DNA of 64,000 bases from Pseudobutyrivibrio ruminis CF1b. GTDB taxonomy: Bacteria; Bacillota; Clostridia; Lachnospirales; Lachnospiraceae. Positions 9,009-17,132 of the stretch are shown in pieces (position 1 is the stretch's first letter; each line of letters starts with the position of its first letter). A model generated the notes under the pieces. That model was not told the DNA's origin, did no database searches, and saw only the letters and a list, made by a program, of their open reading frames with translations. The translations under genes were made by a program, and so were the position numbers. The stretch is from the NCBI RefSeq assembly GCF_000424005.1, contig NZ_AUJB01000010.1:203499-267498 (forward strand), read 5' to 3'.

Positions 9009-9749
9009 ATGTTAGAAATCAAAAACCTTACCTACAGGGTTGATGATGAGGGTGATTCTACAAAGGAAATCATCGATGGTCTTGACCTTACTGTAGAAGA
9101 TGGCAAATTCATCGTTATTACAGGCCCAAACGGTGGTGGTAAGTCTACACTTGCAAAGCTTATCATGGGCGTTAACCAGCTTACATCAGGACAGATTATT
9201 CTTGATGGAGTTGATATCTCAGAGAAAAATATTACTGAGCGTGCAAAAATGGGAATCAGTTTTGCTTTCCAGGCACCAGTTCATTTCAAGGGAATCAGAG
9301 TAATTGATTTACTTCGTCTCGCAGCAGGAGAGCACATCTCTGTTGCAGCAGCATGCGAGTACCTTTCAAAGGTAGGCCTTTGCGCTAAGGATTATGTTGA
9401 GCGTGAAGTAAATGCATCACTTTCAGGTGGAGAGCTTAAGCGTATCGAGATCGCTACAGTTCTTGCACGTGGAACAAAGCTTTCAATCTTCGACGAGCCA
9501 GAGGCTGGTATCGATCTTTGGAGCTTCCAGAACCTTATCAAGGTTTTCGAGAACATGAGAAAGACAATCAATGGTACTATCATCGTCATCTCACATCAGG
9601 AGCGTATTCTTAACATTGCCGACGAAATCGTTGTTATTGAAAACGGCAAGGTAAAGAAGAAGGGACCTAAGGATGAAATCCTCCCAGAGCTTCTTGGTAC
9701 ATCATCTGCAGCCAACATGGCATGCGAGAAGTTAGGAGGTGACCAGTAA
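9009..9749 (+). CDS. sufC: Fe-S cluster assembly ATPase SufC
   Basis: Cytosolic ABC-type ATPase of 246 residues that drives the SufB-type scaffold in iron-sulfur cluster assembly. Walker A is GPNGGGKST near 40, the signature is LSGGELKRIEIA and Walker B is LSIFDEPEAGID, the DEPEAGID form being diagnostic of SufC. It also has FAFQAPVHFKGI in the Q-loop region. The stop overlaps the start of the scaffold gene by one base (TAATG). No sufS, sufU or second scaffold gene is next to it, so this is the minimal two-gene form found in many anaerobes. Confidence 0.95.
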   Translation: MLEIKNLTYRVDDEGDSTKEIIDGLDLTVEDGKFIVITGPNGGGKSTLAKLIMGVNQLTSGQIILDGVDISEKNITERAKMGISFAFQAPVHFKGIRVIDLLRLAAGEHISVAAACEYLSKVGLCAKDYVEREVNASLSGGELKRIEIATVLARGTKLSIFDEPEAGIDLWSFQNLIKVFENMRKTINGTIIVISHQERILNIADEIVVIENGKVKKKGPKDEILPELLGTSSAANMACEKLGGDQ

Positions 9750-10672
9750 TGACTCTTGATGCAATTCAGAAGAACATACTTCACGAGGTTGCTGACTTAG
9801 ACAGCATTCCACAGGGTGCTTACAATATCCGCGCCAACGGAACTAGTGCTGGTCGCAACACTACAGCAAACATTGACATTGTTACAAAGGAAGATAAGCC
9901 AGGTATTGATATTATCGTAAAGGCTGGCACAAAGGGCGAAAGCGTTCATATCCCAGTAGTTCTTTCAGAGAGCGGACTTAAGGATATGGTTTACAATGAT
10001 TTTTACATTGGCGATGACGCTGATGTTACTATCGTAGCTGGTTGTGGTATTCACAACTGTGGTGATCAGGATTCACAGCATGATGGTATTCACACATTCC
10101 ACGTTGGAAAGAATGCCAGAGTTAAATATGTTGAGAAGCACTACGGAGAGGGTGACGGTAAGGGCGCTCGCATCCTTAATCCTGTTACAGAGGTTTACCA
10201 GGAGGAAGGCAGCTACGTAGAGATGGAGATGGTACAGATTAAGGGTGTTGATTCTACACTTCGTACTAATCTTGCAGAGCTTAAGGATAACGCTACACTT
10301 CTTATCCACGAAGCTCTTATGACTCATGGTACACAGACAGCTACTTCAGATTACAAGGTAGTTCTTAACGGTGAAGGTTCCAGCGCTGACGTAGTTTCTC
10401 GTTCAGTAGCAAAGGATGAGTCAGAGCAGATCTTCGAGGTATCTATCGAAGGTAACACAGCTTGTAACGGACACGCTGCATGTGATGCTATCATCATGGG
10501 CAACGCGCACGTTGTAGCTATTCCAAAGCTTGATGCTAAGAATGTAGATGCAGCTCTTATCCACGAGGCAGCTATCGGAAAGATTGCTGGAGATCAGCTT
10601 ATTAAGCTTATGTCTCTTGGTCTTACAGAGGAAGAGGCTGAGGAGCAGATTGTAGCTGGGTTCCTTAGATAA
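9749..10672 (+). CDS. SufB/SufD-family scaffold of a minimal SufCB (SMS-type) system
   Basis: Scaffold partner of SufC, 307 residues, clearly shorter than classical SufB (about 465) or SufD (about 420). The C-terminal beta-helix core and the SufC-binding helices are present: residues GNAHVVAIPKLDAKNVDAAL, HEAAIGKIAGDQ and the final LGLTEEEAEEQIVAGFL are the family's most conserved stretch. A CGIHNCGDQD motif near residues 90-100 supplies two cysteines and a histidine that could bind iron or a cluster. This matches the two-gene SUF-like minimal system described for archaea and strict anaerobes. Whether a dedicated cysteine desulfurase works with it cannot be seen here. Confidence 0.9.
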   Translation: MTLDAIQKNILHEVADLDSIPQGAYNIRANGTSAGRNTTANIDIVTKEDKPGIDIIVKAGTKGESVHIPVVLSESGLKDMVYNDFYIGDDADVTIVAGCGIHNCGDQDSQHDGIHTFHVGKNARVKYVEKHYGEGDGKGARILNPVTEVYQEEGSYVEMEMVQIKGVDSTLRTNLAELKDNATLLIHEALMTHGTQTATSDYKVVLNGEGSSADVVSRSVAKDESEQIFEVSIEGNTACNGHAACDAIIMGNAHVVAIPKLDAKNVDAALIHEAAIGKIAGDQLIKLMSLGLTEEEAEEQIVAGFLR

Positions 10673-10684
10673 TATGTTGGGAAT

Positions 10685-10715
10685 CTGTCACCGAAGGTGA
10701 CCGATGAGGGGTAAA
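10685..10715 (+). repeat. Dispersed repeat A, copy 1
   Basis: A 31-base element containing the hairpin GTCACC-GAA-GGTGAC followed by GATGAGG and GTAAA. It matches the element at 58928-58958 at 27 of 31 positions. In this copy ATGAGG also pairs with CCTCAT at 10718-10723, giving two tandem hairpins just after the suf operon. Confidence 0.7.
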
Positions 10716-10783
10716 AACCTCATACTGTCCCATAGTGAACAATCTAAGAATTTAATATCTATTCTTTGTGTATTTTAGTTTTT

Positions 10784-10832
10784 AACCCTCCAAAGGTGTT
10801 AGTATAAGAGTGCTCACCTATGGAGGGTTTTT
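10784..10832 (+). promoter_or_regulatory. Terminator-like hairpin that buries the ribosome binding site of the next gene
   Basis: AACCCTCCAaaGGTG (10784-10798) pairs with CACCtaTGGAGGGTT (10815-10829), followed by TTTTT. The GGAGGG in the 3' arm (10822-10827) is the ribosome binding site of the gene starting at 10835. A TTTAAC / TATAAG pair with a 16-base spacer (10781-10808) sits inside the 5' arm and loop; a transcript from it would lack the 5' arm and leave the site free. Thus the element could terminate readthrough from suf yet permit expression from its own promoter. Confidence 0.65.
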
Positions 10833-10834
10833 AT

Positions 10835-11197
10835 ATGGCTATTTCACCTATTCGTGGAGTAAATTCATATATGTCTACCGCAAGTATTCAGCCTATGAGT
10901 TATGCAGTAGAGAATGAAGCAGAGGTTTCAGATGTATTTGCTGCTGAGGTAACAAAAAACACTGCTGGTGTAAATGGAGCTAATCCTGTTCAATATCCTA
11001 ATGCCAATGTAAAGACAGAGTCTATTGAAAAGGAGCAGCTCATTGATCCTACAGCTATGCTGGAGCAGAGAAGGAGAACTGCAAGTGCATTCAATGAGAT
11101 TGCATCTCAGTTCAGAACAGCCAACACAGGATATAGCAAGGCAGGTATCGGAAATTCCTACGGACTTGCAGGAAATAGATTTGATGCTTTTGCTTAA
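10835..11197 (+). CDS. Small protein of unknown function
   Basis: I do not recognise this 120-residue protein. It has no signal peptide or membrane segment. The N terminus (MAISPIRGVNSYM) is followed by a low-complexity, Ala/Asn/Glu-rich middle and a helical stretch with MLEQRRRTASAFNEIASQF, ending in a Gly/Asn-rich tail. The frame opens at 10820, but that ATG lies on the ribosome binding site itself; GGAGGG at 10822-10827 is 7 bases before the ATG at 10835, which is the likely start. It is monocistronic, bounded by the hairpin upstream and a strong terminator downstream. The polar composition resembles small flagellar or surface accessory proteins, but that is only an impression. Confidence 0.72.
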   Translation: MAISPIRGVNSYMSTASIQPMSYAVENEAEVSDVFAAEVTKNTAGVNGANPVQYPNANVKTESIEKEQLIDPTAMLEQRRRTASAFNEIASQFRTANTGYSKAGIGNSYGLAGNRFDAFA

Positions 11198-11217
11198 TTA
11201 AATAATGAATGGCATCT

Positions 11218-11247
11218 GAGGCAAGAGCAAAGGCTCTTGCCTCTTTT
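11218..11247 (+). terminator. Intrinsic terminator after the small protein gene
   Basis: GAGGCAAGAGC pairs perfectly with GCTCTTGCCTC around a 4-base loop, followed by TTTT. Confidence 0.9.
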
Positions 11248-11363
11248 ATGTATTTATTGTGAAATTTTAACCAGCTTTGTTGAACTGTGAATTTACGAGA
11301 ACTATAATCAAGCTGAAAAGGGTCCAATTTGGACGTTAACAATGAATGGGGGTGAATTTTTTT

Positions 11364-12824
11364 ATGATCAGCTTTCTAGTTTGTTTAGCAGTACTCATCG
11401 GTGGCTACTTTGTTTATGGCAGAATTGTCGAGGGTATTTATGGCCCTGACGACAGAGAAACTCCTGCGGTACGAATCAACGATGGTGTTGATTTTGTAGT
11501 AATGCCTAAATGGAAGCTGTTCCTTATCCAGCTTTTAAATATCGCTGGACTTGGACCTATCTATGGTGCATTAGCAGGTGCTCAGTGGGGTACATCAGTA
11601 TTTTTATGGATTACACTTGGTACTATTCTTGCAGGTGGTGTTCATGATTTTTCTGTAGGATTTATGAGCATGCGTCATGATGGTGCAAGTGTTTCTGAGC
11701 TTACAGGAATTTATCTTGGAAACATAATGAAGACTATTATGCGAATTTTCAGCGTTGTCCTTCTTGTTATGGTAGGTACAGTTTTTGCAGTTGGACCAGC
11801 TGGTTTGATTTCACTTTTGATTGGTAATCACGGAGGCACTGGTCTTCTTACTAATACATATTTCTGGCTTGCAATTATATTGATTTATTACTTCATAGCA
11901 ACATTTATTCCAATCGATAAGATTATTGGAAAGCTTTATCCAGTATTTGGTATTTGTCTTTTAGTAATGGCTGTTGGTGTTGGAATTGGTATCGTTACTC
12001 ATGGCTATACAATTCCTGAGATTCAGTTATCAAATCTTCACCCAGCCAATACACCTATATGGCCAATGATGTTTGTATCAGTCGCCTGCGGCGCTATTTC
12101 AGGCTTCCATGCAACACAGTCTCCACTTATGGCACGTTGCTGTAAGACAGAGAAGGAAAGTCATATGGTATTCTATGGCGCTATGGTATGTGAAGGTGTA
12201 ATCGCTCTTATTTGGGCAGCAGCAGGTAGTGCAGTTTATGCTAGAACTGGCGGATTGACAGTAGGATTAACAGAGATGCTTGCAAATGGTCAGGCAACCT
12301 GTGTATATGATATTTGCACAAAGACAATGGGCGGAGTAGGAATCATTCTTGCTATGCTTGGTGTTATTGCATGTCCTATTACTTCAGGCGATACAGCATT
12401 CCGTTCAGCTAGACTTGTTATTGCAGATTGGTTCAAGATTGAGCAGAAGCAGTATCGTAATCGTTTATACATCTGCGTACCTCTTCTTGCAGCAGGCGCA
12501 TTAATCAGCCAGTTAAATTATGGTGTAATTTGGAGATACTTCAGCTGGTCTAATCAGACACTTGCTATGATAGCTCTTTGGACAGCTTCAATGTATTTAT
12601 ATAAGAATGCAAAGAATTATTGGATTACAGTTGTACCTGCAACCTTTATGTCAGCGGTATCAGTAACTTATTTCTTCTGTGCACCAGAGTGCTTACATTT
12701 ATCGACAGCGATAGCTTATCCAATCGGACTGGTAGCAGCACTTGTATTCTTAGGATTATTCTTCCATGCAACTGTTGAACATCATGAGTTCTTTAAGCAT
12801 TTTCATTTGTTCCATCATACCTAA
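11364..12824 (+). CDS. cstA: CstA-family carbon starvation / peptide or pyruvate transporter
   Basis: Membrane transporter of 486 residues with about 13 helices. CstA signatures include the YGRIVEGIYGPDDRETPA stretch after the first helix, LNIAGLGPIYGALAGAQWG, the GGVHDFSVGFMSMRHDG block and FHATQSPLMARC near the middle. It is the short form typical of Firmicutes rather than the 700-residue enterobacterial protein. CstA homologues import peptides or pyruvate when preferred carbon is scarce. The frame opens at 11346, but GGGGGTG overlaps that ATG and lies 9 bases before the ATG at 11364, which is preferred. It is followed by its own terminator. Confidence 0.9.
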   Translation: MISFLVCLAVLIGGYFVYGRIVEGIYGPDDRETPAVRINDGVDFVVMPKWKLFLIQLLNIAGLGPIYGALAGAQWGTSVFLWITLGTILAGGVHDFSVGFMSMRHDGASVSELTGIYLGNIMKTIMRIFSVVLLVMVGTVFAVGPAGLISLLIGNHGGTGLLTNTYFWLAIILIYYFIATFIPIDKIIGKLYPVFGICLLVMAVGVGIGIVTHGYTIPEIQLSNLHPANTPIWPMMFVSVACGAISGFHATQSPLMARCCKTEKESHMVFYGAMVCEGVIALIWAAAGSAVYARTGGLTVGLTEMLANGQATCVYDICTKTMGGVGIILAMLGVIACPITSGDTAFRSARLVIADWFKIEQKQYRNRLYICVPLLAAGALISQLNYGVIWRYFSWSNQTLAMIALWTASMYLYKNAKNYWITVVPATFMSAVSVTYFFCAPECLHLSTAIAYPIGLVAALVFLGLFFHATVEHHEFFKHFHLFHHT

Positions 12825-12869
12825 AGGACAGGTGATGTAGATAAACAGAACTAAATAGTTTGTTAGAAA

Positions 12870-12899
12870 GGGGCCATAGAGATATGGCCTCTTTTTTTT
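12870..12899 (+). terminator. Intrinsic terminator after cstA
   Basis: GGGGCCATA pairs with TATGGCCTC around GAGA, followed by eight T residues. Confidence 0.92.
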
Positions 12900-12932
12900 A
12901 CGAAAATAATAAATCTTGCAAAATATCAATAG

Positions 12933-12964
12933 CACTTTAAAGTGATAAATCAATATGGTACAAT
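12933..12964 (+). promoter_or_regulatory. Extended -10 promoter with overlapping palindrome, upstream of the MFS gene
   Basis: TTTAAA (12936-12941), a 17-base spacer and TGGTACAAT (extended -10) form a good promoter. The perfect 12-bp palindrome CACTTTAAAGTG (12933-12944) covers the -35 element and may be an operator. Transcription would begin near 12971, after the first in-frame ATG of the following frame. Confidence 0.6.
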
Positions 12965-13035
12965 CCAAATATTATGTGGATGAAAATGTTGCTGTGAATA
13001 GTAATATGTATATCTGCGATATTTGGAGGAGAATA

Positions 13036-14361
13036 ATGGACAACAAGAAGATTGGCTACAAGGACGTATTCACTCAGACTGAATATGTCAAAATGATGTT
13101 TGCAGCACTTATTAACAGATTTGGTGATTCTATTGATGCAATTGCCAGCACATGGATTGTTTATCAGCTTACCAGCTCTGCAGCATGGTCTGCTTTGATT
13201 TTCGGTATAAATAATCTTCCTACAGTAGTAGTGACTCCACTTGCAGGCGCATGGGTAGAGGGACGAAACAAAAAGAGAATAATGATAGTGACAGATTTAA
13301 TTCGAGCAGTAGTTGTGGCTACTGTCGCTTCGCTGTTTTTACTTAATCTTTTGCAGCCATGGATGTTACTTATTTCTACAATTACTATCTCAACGGCTGA
13401 AGCTTTTAGAGGCCCAGCAAATACTGCTATAACCCCGAACATACTTGACGAAGAAATGTATGAATTTGGGATGTCATTAAAGGATTCATTATCCCAGATT
13501 GTTCAGCTTATTGGTTTGGGCTGTGCTGCCGGAATTATAGCGCTTATTGGCATCTCAGGTGCATTATATATTGATATGGCTACATTTATCATGTCAGCTG
13601 CAATAATAATATTCGTGAATACGAAGGAGGCAGTTACTGAAAAAGTAGCGTTTAATGCAAAGAACTATGTGACTGACCTTGTAGAAGGTGTTAAGTATGT
13701 TTCAAAGGAAGCAGTTATTGTGTTCTTCTTGTGGTTCTCAGTATTCATTAATGCAGTGTTAGTACCACTTAATGGTTTACAAGCACCAATGGTAGAAGAA
13801 ATTCTTCATAGTGGGGTAGAGGCATTATCAGTTTTCTCAATTGCATTTACTGTAGGTATGCTTTTGGGAGCAGTGGTATTTCCATATGTATCAAGGATAT
13901 TGGGAAATGTTGCAATATTTTGGGGAATGGGAATTATGATTAGTGGATATTATATACTTTTGGTAGTATTACAGCCATTGTATGTAAATCAGTGGGTGAC
14001 ATATGCGATATTATCGGTATTATCAGTTCTTACAGGTATGATAATAGCCATAGCTAATTCAATGACTAGTGTAGTATTTATGAAAAAAGTTAAGAAGGAA
14101 TATATCGCCAGAGCAGCAGCTATCGCTACATCGGTTTGTGTTGCAGCTATGCCAATAACATCATTCTTAGTTAGTGCTGTTGTTACAGTAGTATCAGTCA
14201 AGACAATCTTTATTGTCAGTGGTGTTTTGGCATTTCTTGTAACAGCGCTTATGTCTAGAAAAGCATATCTTCTTAGTGATGATGAACCAGCTTCAGCTAT
14301 ATCATGTGAAGAGTCAGTTGAAACTGATTTAGAAGTTAATTCAATTGAGGAAGCCATATAA
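13036..14361 (+). CDS. MFS exporter
   Basis: Major facilitator of 441 residues with about 12 helices, closest in layout to the MFS_3 / enterobactin-exporter-like group of drug and siderophore exporters. The N-terminal half carries INRFGDSIDAIASTWIVYQLT in helix 1 and AGAWVEGRNKKRIMIVTDLIRA (loop 2-3, the usual G-x-x-D-R-x-x-R region). The C-terminal 25 residues are acidic and cytoplasmic. The frame opens at 12955, but the promoter position and GGAGGAG 6 bases before the ATG at 13036 support the shorter form. It is convergent with the esterase gene and shares its terminator. Substrate unknown. Confidence 0.88.
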   Translation: MDNKKIGYKDVFTQTEYVKMMFAALINRFGDSIDAIASTWIVYQLTSSAAWSALIFGINNLPTVVVTPLAGAWVEGRNKKRIMIVTDLIRAVVVATVASLFLLNLLQPWMLLISTITISTAEAFRGPANTAITPNILDEEMYEFGMSLKDSLSQIVQLIGLGCAAGIIALIGISGALYIDMATFIMSAAIIIFVNTKEAVTEKVAFNAKNYVTDLVEGVKYVSKEAVIVFFLWFSVFINAVLVPLNGLQAPMVEEILHSGVEALSVFSIAFTVGMLLGAVVFPYVSRILGNVAIFWGMGIMISGYYILLVVLQPLYVNQWVTYAILSVLSVLTGMIIAIANSMTSVVFMKKVKKEYIARAAAIATSVCVAAMPITSFLVSAVVTVVSVKTIFIVSGVLAFLVTALMSRKAYLLSDDEPASAISCEESVETDLEVNSIEEAI

Positions 14362-14366
14362 ACTAT

Positions 14367-14398
14367 AAAGGGGCGGTACATTATGTGCCACCCCTTTT
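14367..14398. terminator. Bidirectional terminator between MFS and esterase genes
   Basis: AAAGGGGcGGTACA pairs with TGTGCCaCCCCTTTT; A-run on the left and T-run on the right let it serve both convergent genes. Confidence 0.88.
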
Positions 14399-14404
14399 AA
14401 ATGA

Positions 14405-16102
14405 TTATTTATTCTTATAGTAGTTGTCTAATGTAGACGAGAACCATCTTCCATTAAGAACGTTTTTACCCATAAGGTCCTTTACATCATCTGAAACAAT
14501 ATTGTCTGAGTTCATCTGACCAATAATCTTTCCATATGATGAAGAGACATTTTCAAGAGAAACAATAGCGTTATTAGCATCAGCATCAAGGACTAGTGAT
14601 ACAGGATTAGAGCTTGTCCAATTGCTCCACTTATCTAAGCCAGCGCCATTTGGATTGCCAGTAGCAATAAAATTTGTAAGATACTGATCAAATACATGCG
14701 CCATATTCTGGTAGCCTGTAGCACTAAAATCAGCAAAGCTTCCGTAAGAATGATTATCTGTAAGCATAGGTACAAATATTCCATGGAAGGAACCCATTAA
14801 TGGTATTCTGGTTGCACTGTTATTGCTACCGTATCTTACCTGACAGAGGTACATGTTGTTTTTATATTTGCCATACATTTCTTCAGCAGAGCACTGTGCA
14901 TTGAAGATTCTGTACATTTCTGAACCGTACTCAATAGAATATGATTTAGCAAGATCCTGAGTTTTTGCATCAAAAGCCTTCATATCAGCTCCTGAGAAAT
15001 ATCCATCATACGCAGAGAATAAACTGAATTCTGTCTCACCTGTAAGCATTAATACAGGAACATTGTTGAACTTAGTTGTCTTGAAGCCTTCTGAAGGAAT
15101 GACAACATCATCAGCATATAAATGAGGGAACACGCTCATTCTGATGCCTGCGTTTGACATAAGCTGGCAGAGACGGTCAGCACCGATTCCTTTCATGTAT
15201 GTAACTACAGCTGGGTCATTAGATAATAACCATGTTTTAGCTGTTTCTATATCAGCAAATAAGCCATCCTCTACTGCTAAAGGAGCAACAGCTTTAGCCA
15301 TGATTTCTGCACTTTCGTCCTTGTCAGCGACTGTCATACCACCTGAGTAAACTACAGCCTTATCAAATTTGCCTTCGAAAAGTGGGCTGATAAGCATAGC
15401 CATTACATCACGACCACCTGCAGAGAATCCTGACACCGTGATGTTATTAGGATTTCCACCGAACTGTGCAATGTTATTTTTCACCCAGTCGAGAGCCATT
15501 GCGATATCCAACATAGCATAGTTGCCAGTAGAGCCTTCTGTTGTATGGAAAGCTGGGAGTGCATTAAATCCAAGAATTCCAAGACGATAGTTAAGAGAAA
15601 CATAGATGCAATTTTCATCTACAGTAATTTGAGTACCGTCAATCTCTGTTGAGCTTCCAGTCTGATTGTTTCCTCCGTGGATATAAACCATAACTGGAAG
15701 ATTTTCTGCATTGGCTGGAGCATAGACATCAAGGTTTAGACAGTCTTCAGAACCAGAGACTACTGTCTTTCCAGTTGCATAATCCTTTCCGCTTTGGATA
15801 GCCTTATTGCCAAGCTTTGAGCAATCTAATGGTGTAGCCCAGCTTGTAGGAGCAGTAGGAGCAGCCCATCTTAAATCACCAGTAGGTGCAGCAGCGTATG
15901 GGATAGAATACCATACATTACATGTGTCGGTGCTGGTTCCTTTAACAGCACCATATTGTGTCTGTTTTACAAGTGATGTAGCAGCTACGTCTTTTTCAAC
16001 GCTAATGGTTGCTTCTGGAGCAGCCAATACTGTTAGACTCGAGCTGCTAACCATTGCAATGGCAAGTGATAATGCCATAATTCTTGATAACCTCTTTTTC
16101 AT
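14405..16102 (-). CDS. Secreted type-B carboxylesterase
   Basis: Exported esterase of 565 residues in the alpha/beta-hydrolase (COesterase) family. The signal peptide is KKRLSRIMALSLAIAMVSSSSLTVLAAPE. Hallmarks are the YGAVKG N-terminal block, SEDCLNLDVYAP, the oxyanion loop VYIHGGNNQ, the nucleophile elbow GFSAGG (GESAGG is usual, so the Glu is replaced by Phe), the acidic-residue region TGETEFSL and a late histidine in GSFHGIF. The frame opens at 16123, but AAGGAG lies 9 bases before the ATG at 16102. A Clostridial esterase of this kind might deacylate plant hemicellulose, but its substrate is not known. It is divergent from a MerR regulator and driven by a MerR-type promoter. Confidence 0.92.
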   Translation of the reverse strand: MKKRLSRIMALSLAIAMVSSSSLTVLAAPEATISVEKDVAATSLVKQTQYGAVKGTSTDTCNVWYSIPYAAAPTGDLRWAAPTAPTSWATPLDCSKLGNKAIQSGKDYATGKTVVSGSEDCLNLDVYAPANAENLPVMVYIHGGNNQTGSSTEIDGTQITVDENCIYVSLNYRLGILGFNALPAFHTTEGSTGNYAMLDIAMALDWVKNNIAQFGGNPNNITVSGFSAGGRDVMAMLISPLFEGKFDKAVVYSGGMTVADKDESAEIMAKAVAPLAVEDGLFADIETAKTWLLSNDPAVVTYMKGIGADRLCQLMSNAGIRMSVFPHLYADDVVIPSEGFKTTKFNNVPVLMLTGETEFSLFSAYDGYFSGADMKAFDAKTQDLAKSYSIEYGSEMYRIFNAQCSAEEMYGKYKNNMYLCQVRYGSNNSATRIPLMGSFHGIFVPMLTDNHSYGSFADFSATGYQNMAHVFDQYLTNFIATGNPNGAGLDKWSNWTSSNPVSLVLDADANNAIVSLENVSSSYGKIIGQMNSDNIVSDDVKDLMGKNVLNGRWFSSTLDNYYKNK

Positions 16103-16145
16103 TTTCTTCTTCTCCTTTTTCATCCCAAAAAGTTTTTATGAGATG

Positions 16146-16176
16146 AGTATAGGGGGTGGTAGTAACTACCATGCAA
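16146..16176 (-). promoter_or_regulatory. MerR-type promoter and operator for the esterase gene
   Basis: On the minus strand TTGCAT and TATACT are separated by 19 bases instead of 17, and the spacer holds the perfect 7-1-7 palindrome TGGTAGT-A-ACTACCA (16157-16171). An over-long spacer with a central dyad is the classic architecture activated by DNA-twisting MerR regulators. The regulator gene is divergent at 16249. Confidence 0.88.
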
Positions 16177-16191
16177 CTAAAAATACGCTAA

Positions 16192-16220
16192 TTGAATTTT
16201 AGTAAAATTGCCGATATAAT
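16192..16220 (+). promoter_or_regulatory. Promoter of the merR-family gene
   Basis: TTGAAT, a 17-base spacer and TATAAT. Transcription would start near 16227, which rules out the upstream ATG at 16192 and supports the start at 16249. Confidence 0.8.
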
Positions 16221-16248
16221 TGTGAATCATCATTTTAGAGGAAAAGAA

Positions 16249-17079
16249 ATGAAAAAAAGATTCTTATCAATCGGAGATTATTCCAAAAAAGTGGGAGTCT
16301 CTCCTGAATTTCTCAAGTTTTATGAAAAGAAGGGATTAGTATCACCGGCTTGGAAGGACGACAGGTCCTACAGATACTATGCTGACTATCAGGTGACCCA
16401 TTTTATGGAATACCAGCAGCTAAGCAGGATGGGGGTATCCTTAGAGGATGCTAAGGGAATCCAAGAGCATGCCAGTCTCGAAGAAAGACTTAATATCTAT
16501 AAAAAAGCCTGCGAGGAAAAGAGACAAGAACTGGAGCAGATGGAATTATTCCTAGAGCAAATAGAGGATACATCATTTGCTATCGAAAACATCGCAAACA
16601 ATAGAGGCTGGAGAATTGCAGAAGTACCGGTATCCTATTTTGTATATCCAAAATCCTTCGAGCATAAAGAATCTGTTAAGAATCCTGTATGGAAAGACAA
16701 TTTCAGTATGAATATCACACAGTATGTGAAATTGAAGGACCGTAATTGCGATAGGCTAGAGGAAGGAAATTTCGAGCGCCTTTGGGGCGCTGTGCAGCCT
16801 TTTTCAAACATCATTTACAAAGAAGCCAGTAATAACCCTAATAATGAAATAATGGTTGTGGGCGGAGTAAAGTGTTTTGTATATGAACATGCCATTCCAA
16901 CAGACTATGATGAGTCAGGGAAGCTGAGTGATAAGGTATGGGATTTATCTGAGCCACTCAAAATCCTGAAAGACAATGGAATGAAAAATAAGGGAGTTGT
17001 ATGGCAGAAACGACTATGTGTTAGCCATGAGGCAGATGGCGAGTTTTTGCAGGTGCAGACTACAATACCAATAGAATAA
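16249..17079 (+). CDS. MerR-family transcription regulator with C-terminal effector domain
   Basis: Regulator of 276 residues. The N-terminal winged helix has LSIGDYSKKVGVSPEFLKFYEKKGLVSP and RSYRYYADYQ, followed by a dimerisation coiled coil (about 75-115) and a C-terminal domain of about 150 residues that begins GWRIAEVPVSYFVYPK and ends in a GyrI-like beta-rich segment. This is the BmrR/TipA-like plan in which an organic ligand binds the C-terminal domain. AGAGGA lies before the ATG at 16249. The divergent esterase promoter with its dyad spacer is its probable target, so the ligand could be an esterase substrate or product. Confidence 0.9.
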   Translation: MKKRFLSIGDYSKKVGVSPEFLKFYEKKGLVSPAWKDDRSYRYYADYQVTHFMEYQQLSRMGVSLEDAKGIQEHASLEERLNIYKKACEEKRQELEQMELFLEQIEDTSFAIENIANNRGWRIAEVPVSYFVYPKSFEHKESVKNPVWKDNFSMNITQYVKLKDRNCDRLEEGNFERLWGAVQPFSNIIYKEASNNPNNEIMVVGGVKCFVYEHAIPTDYDESGKLSDKVWDLSEPLKILKDNGMKNKGVVWQKRLCVSHEADGEFLQVQTTIPIE

Positions 17080-17132
17080 ATGGTATTATAAAGATACTGT
17101 GGATATATTTTGAGAATAAATGGGAGGTAAGC

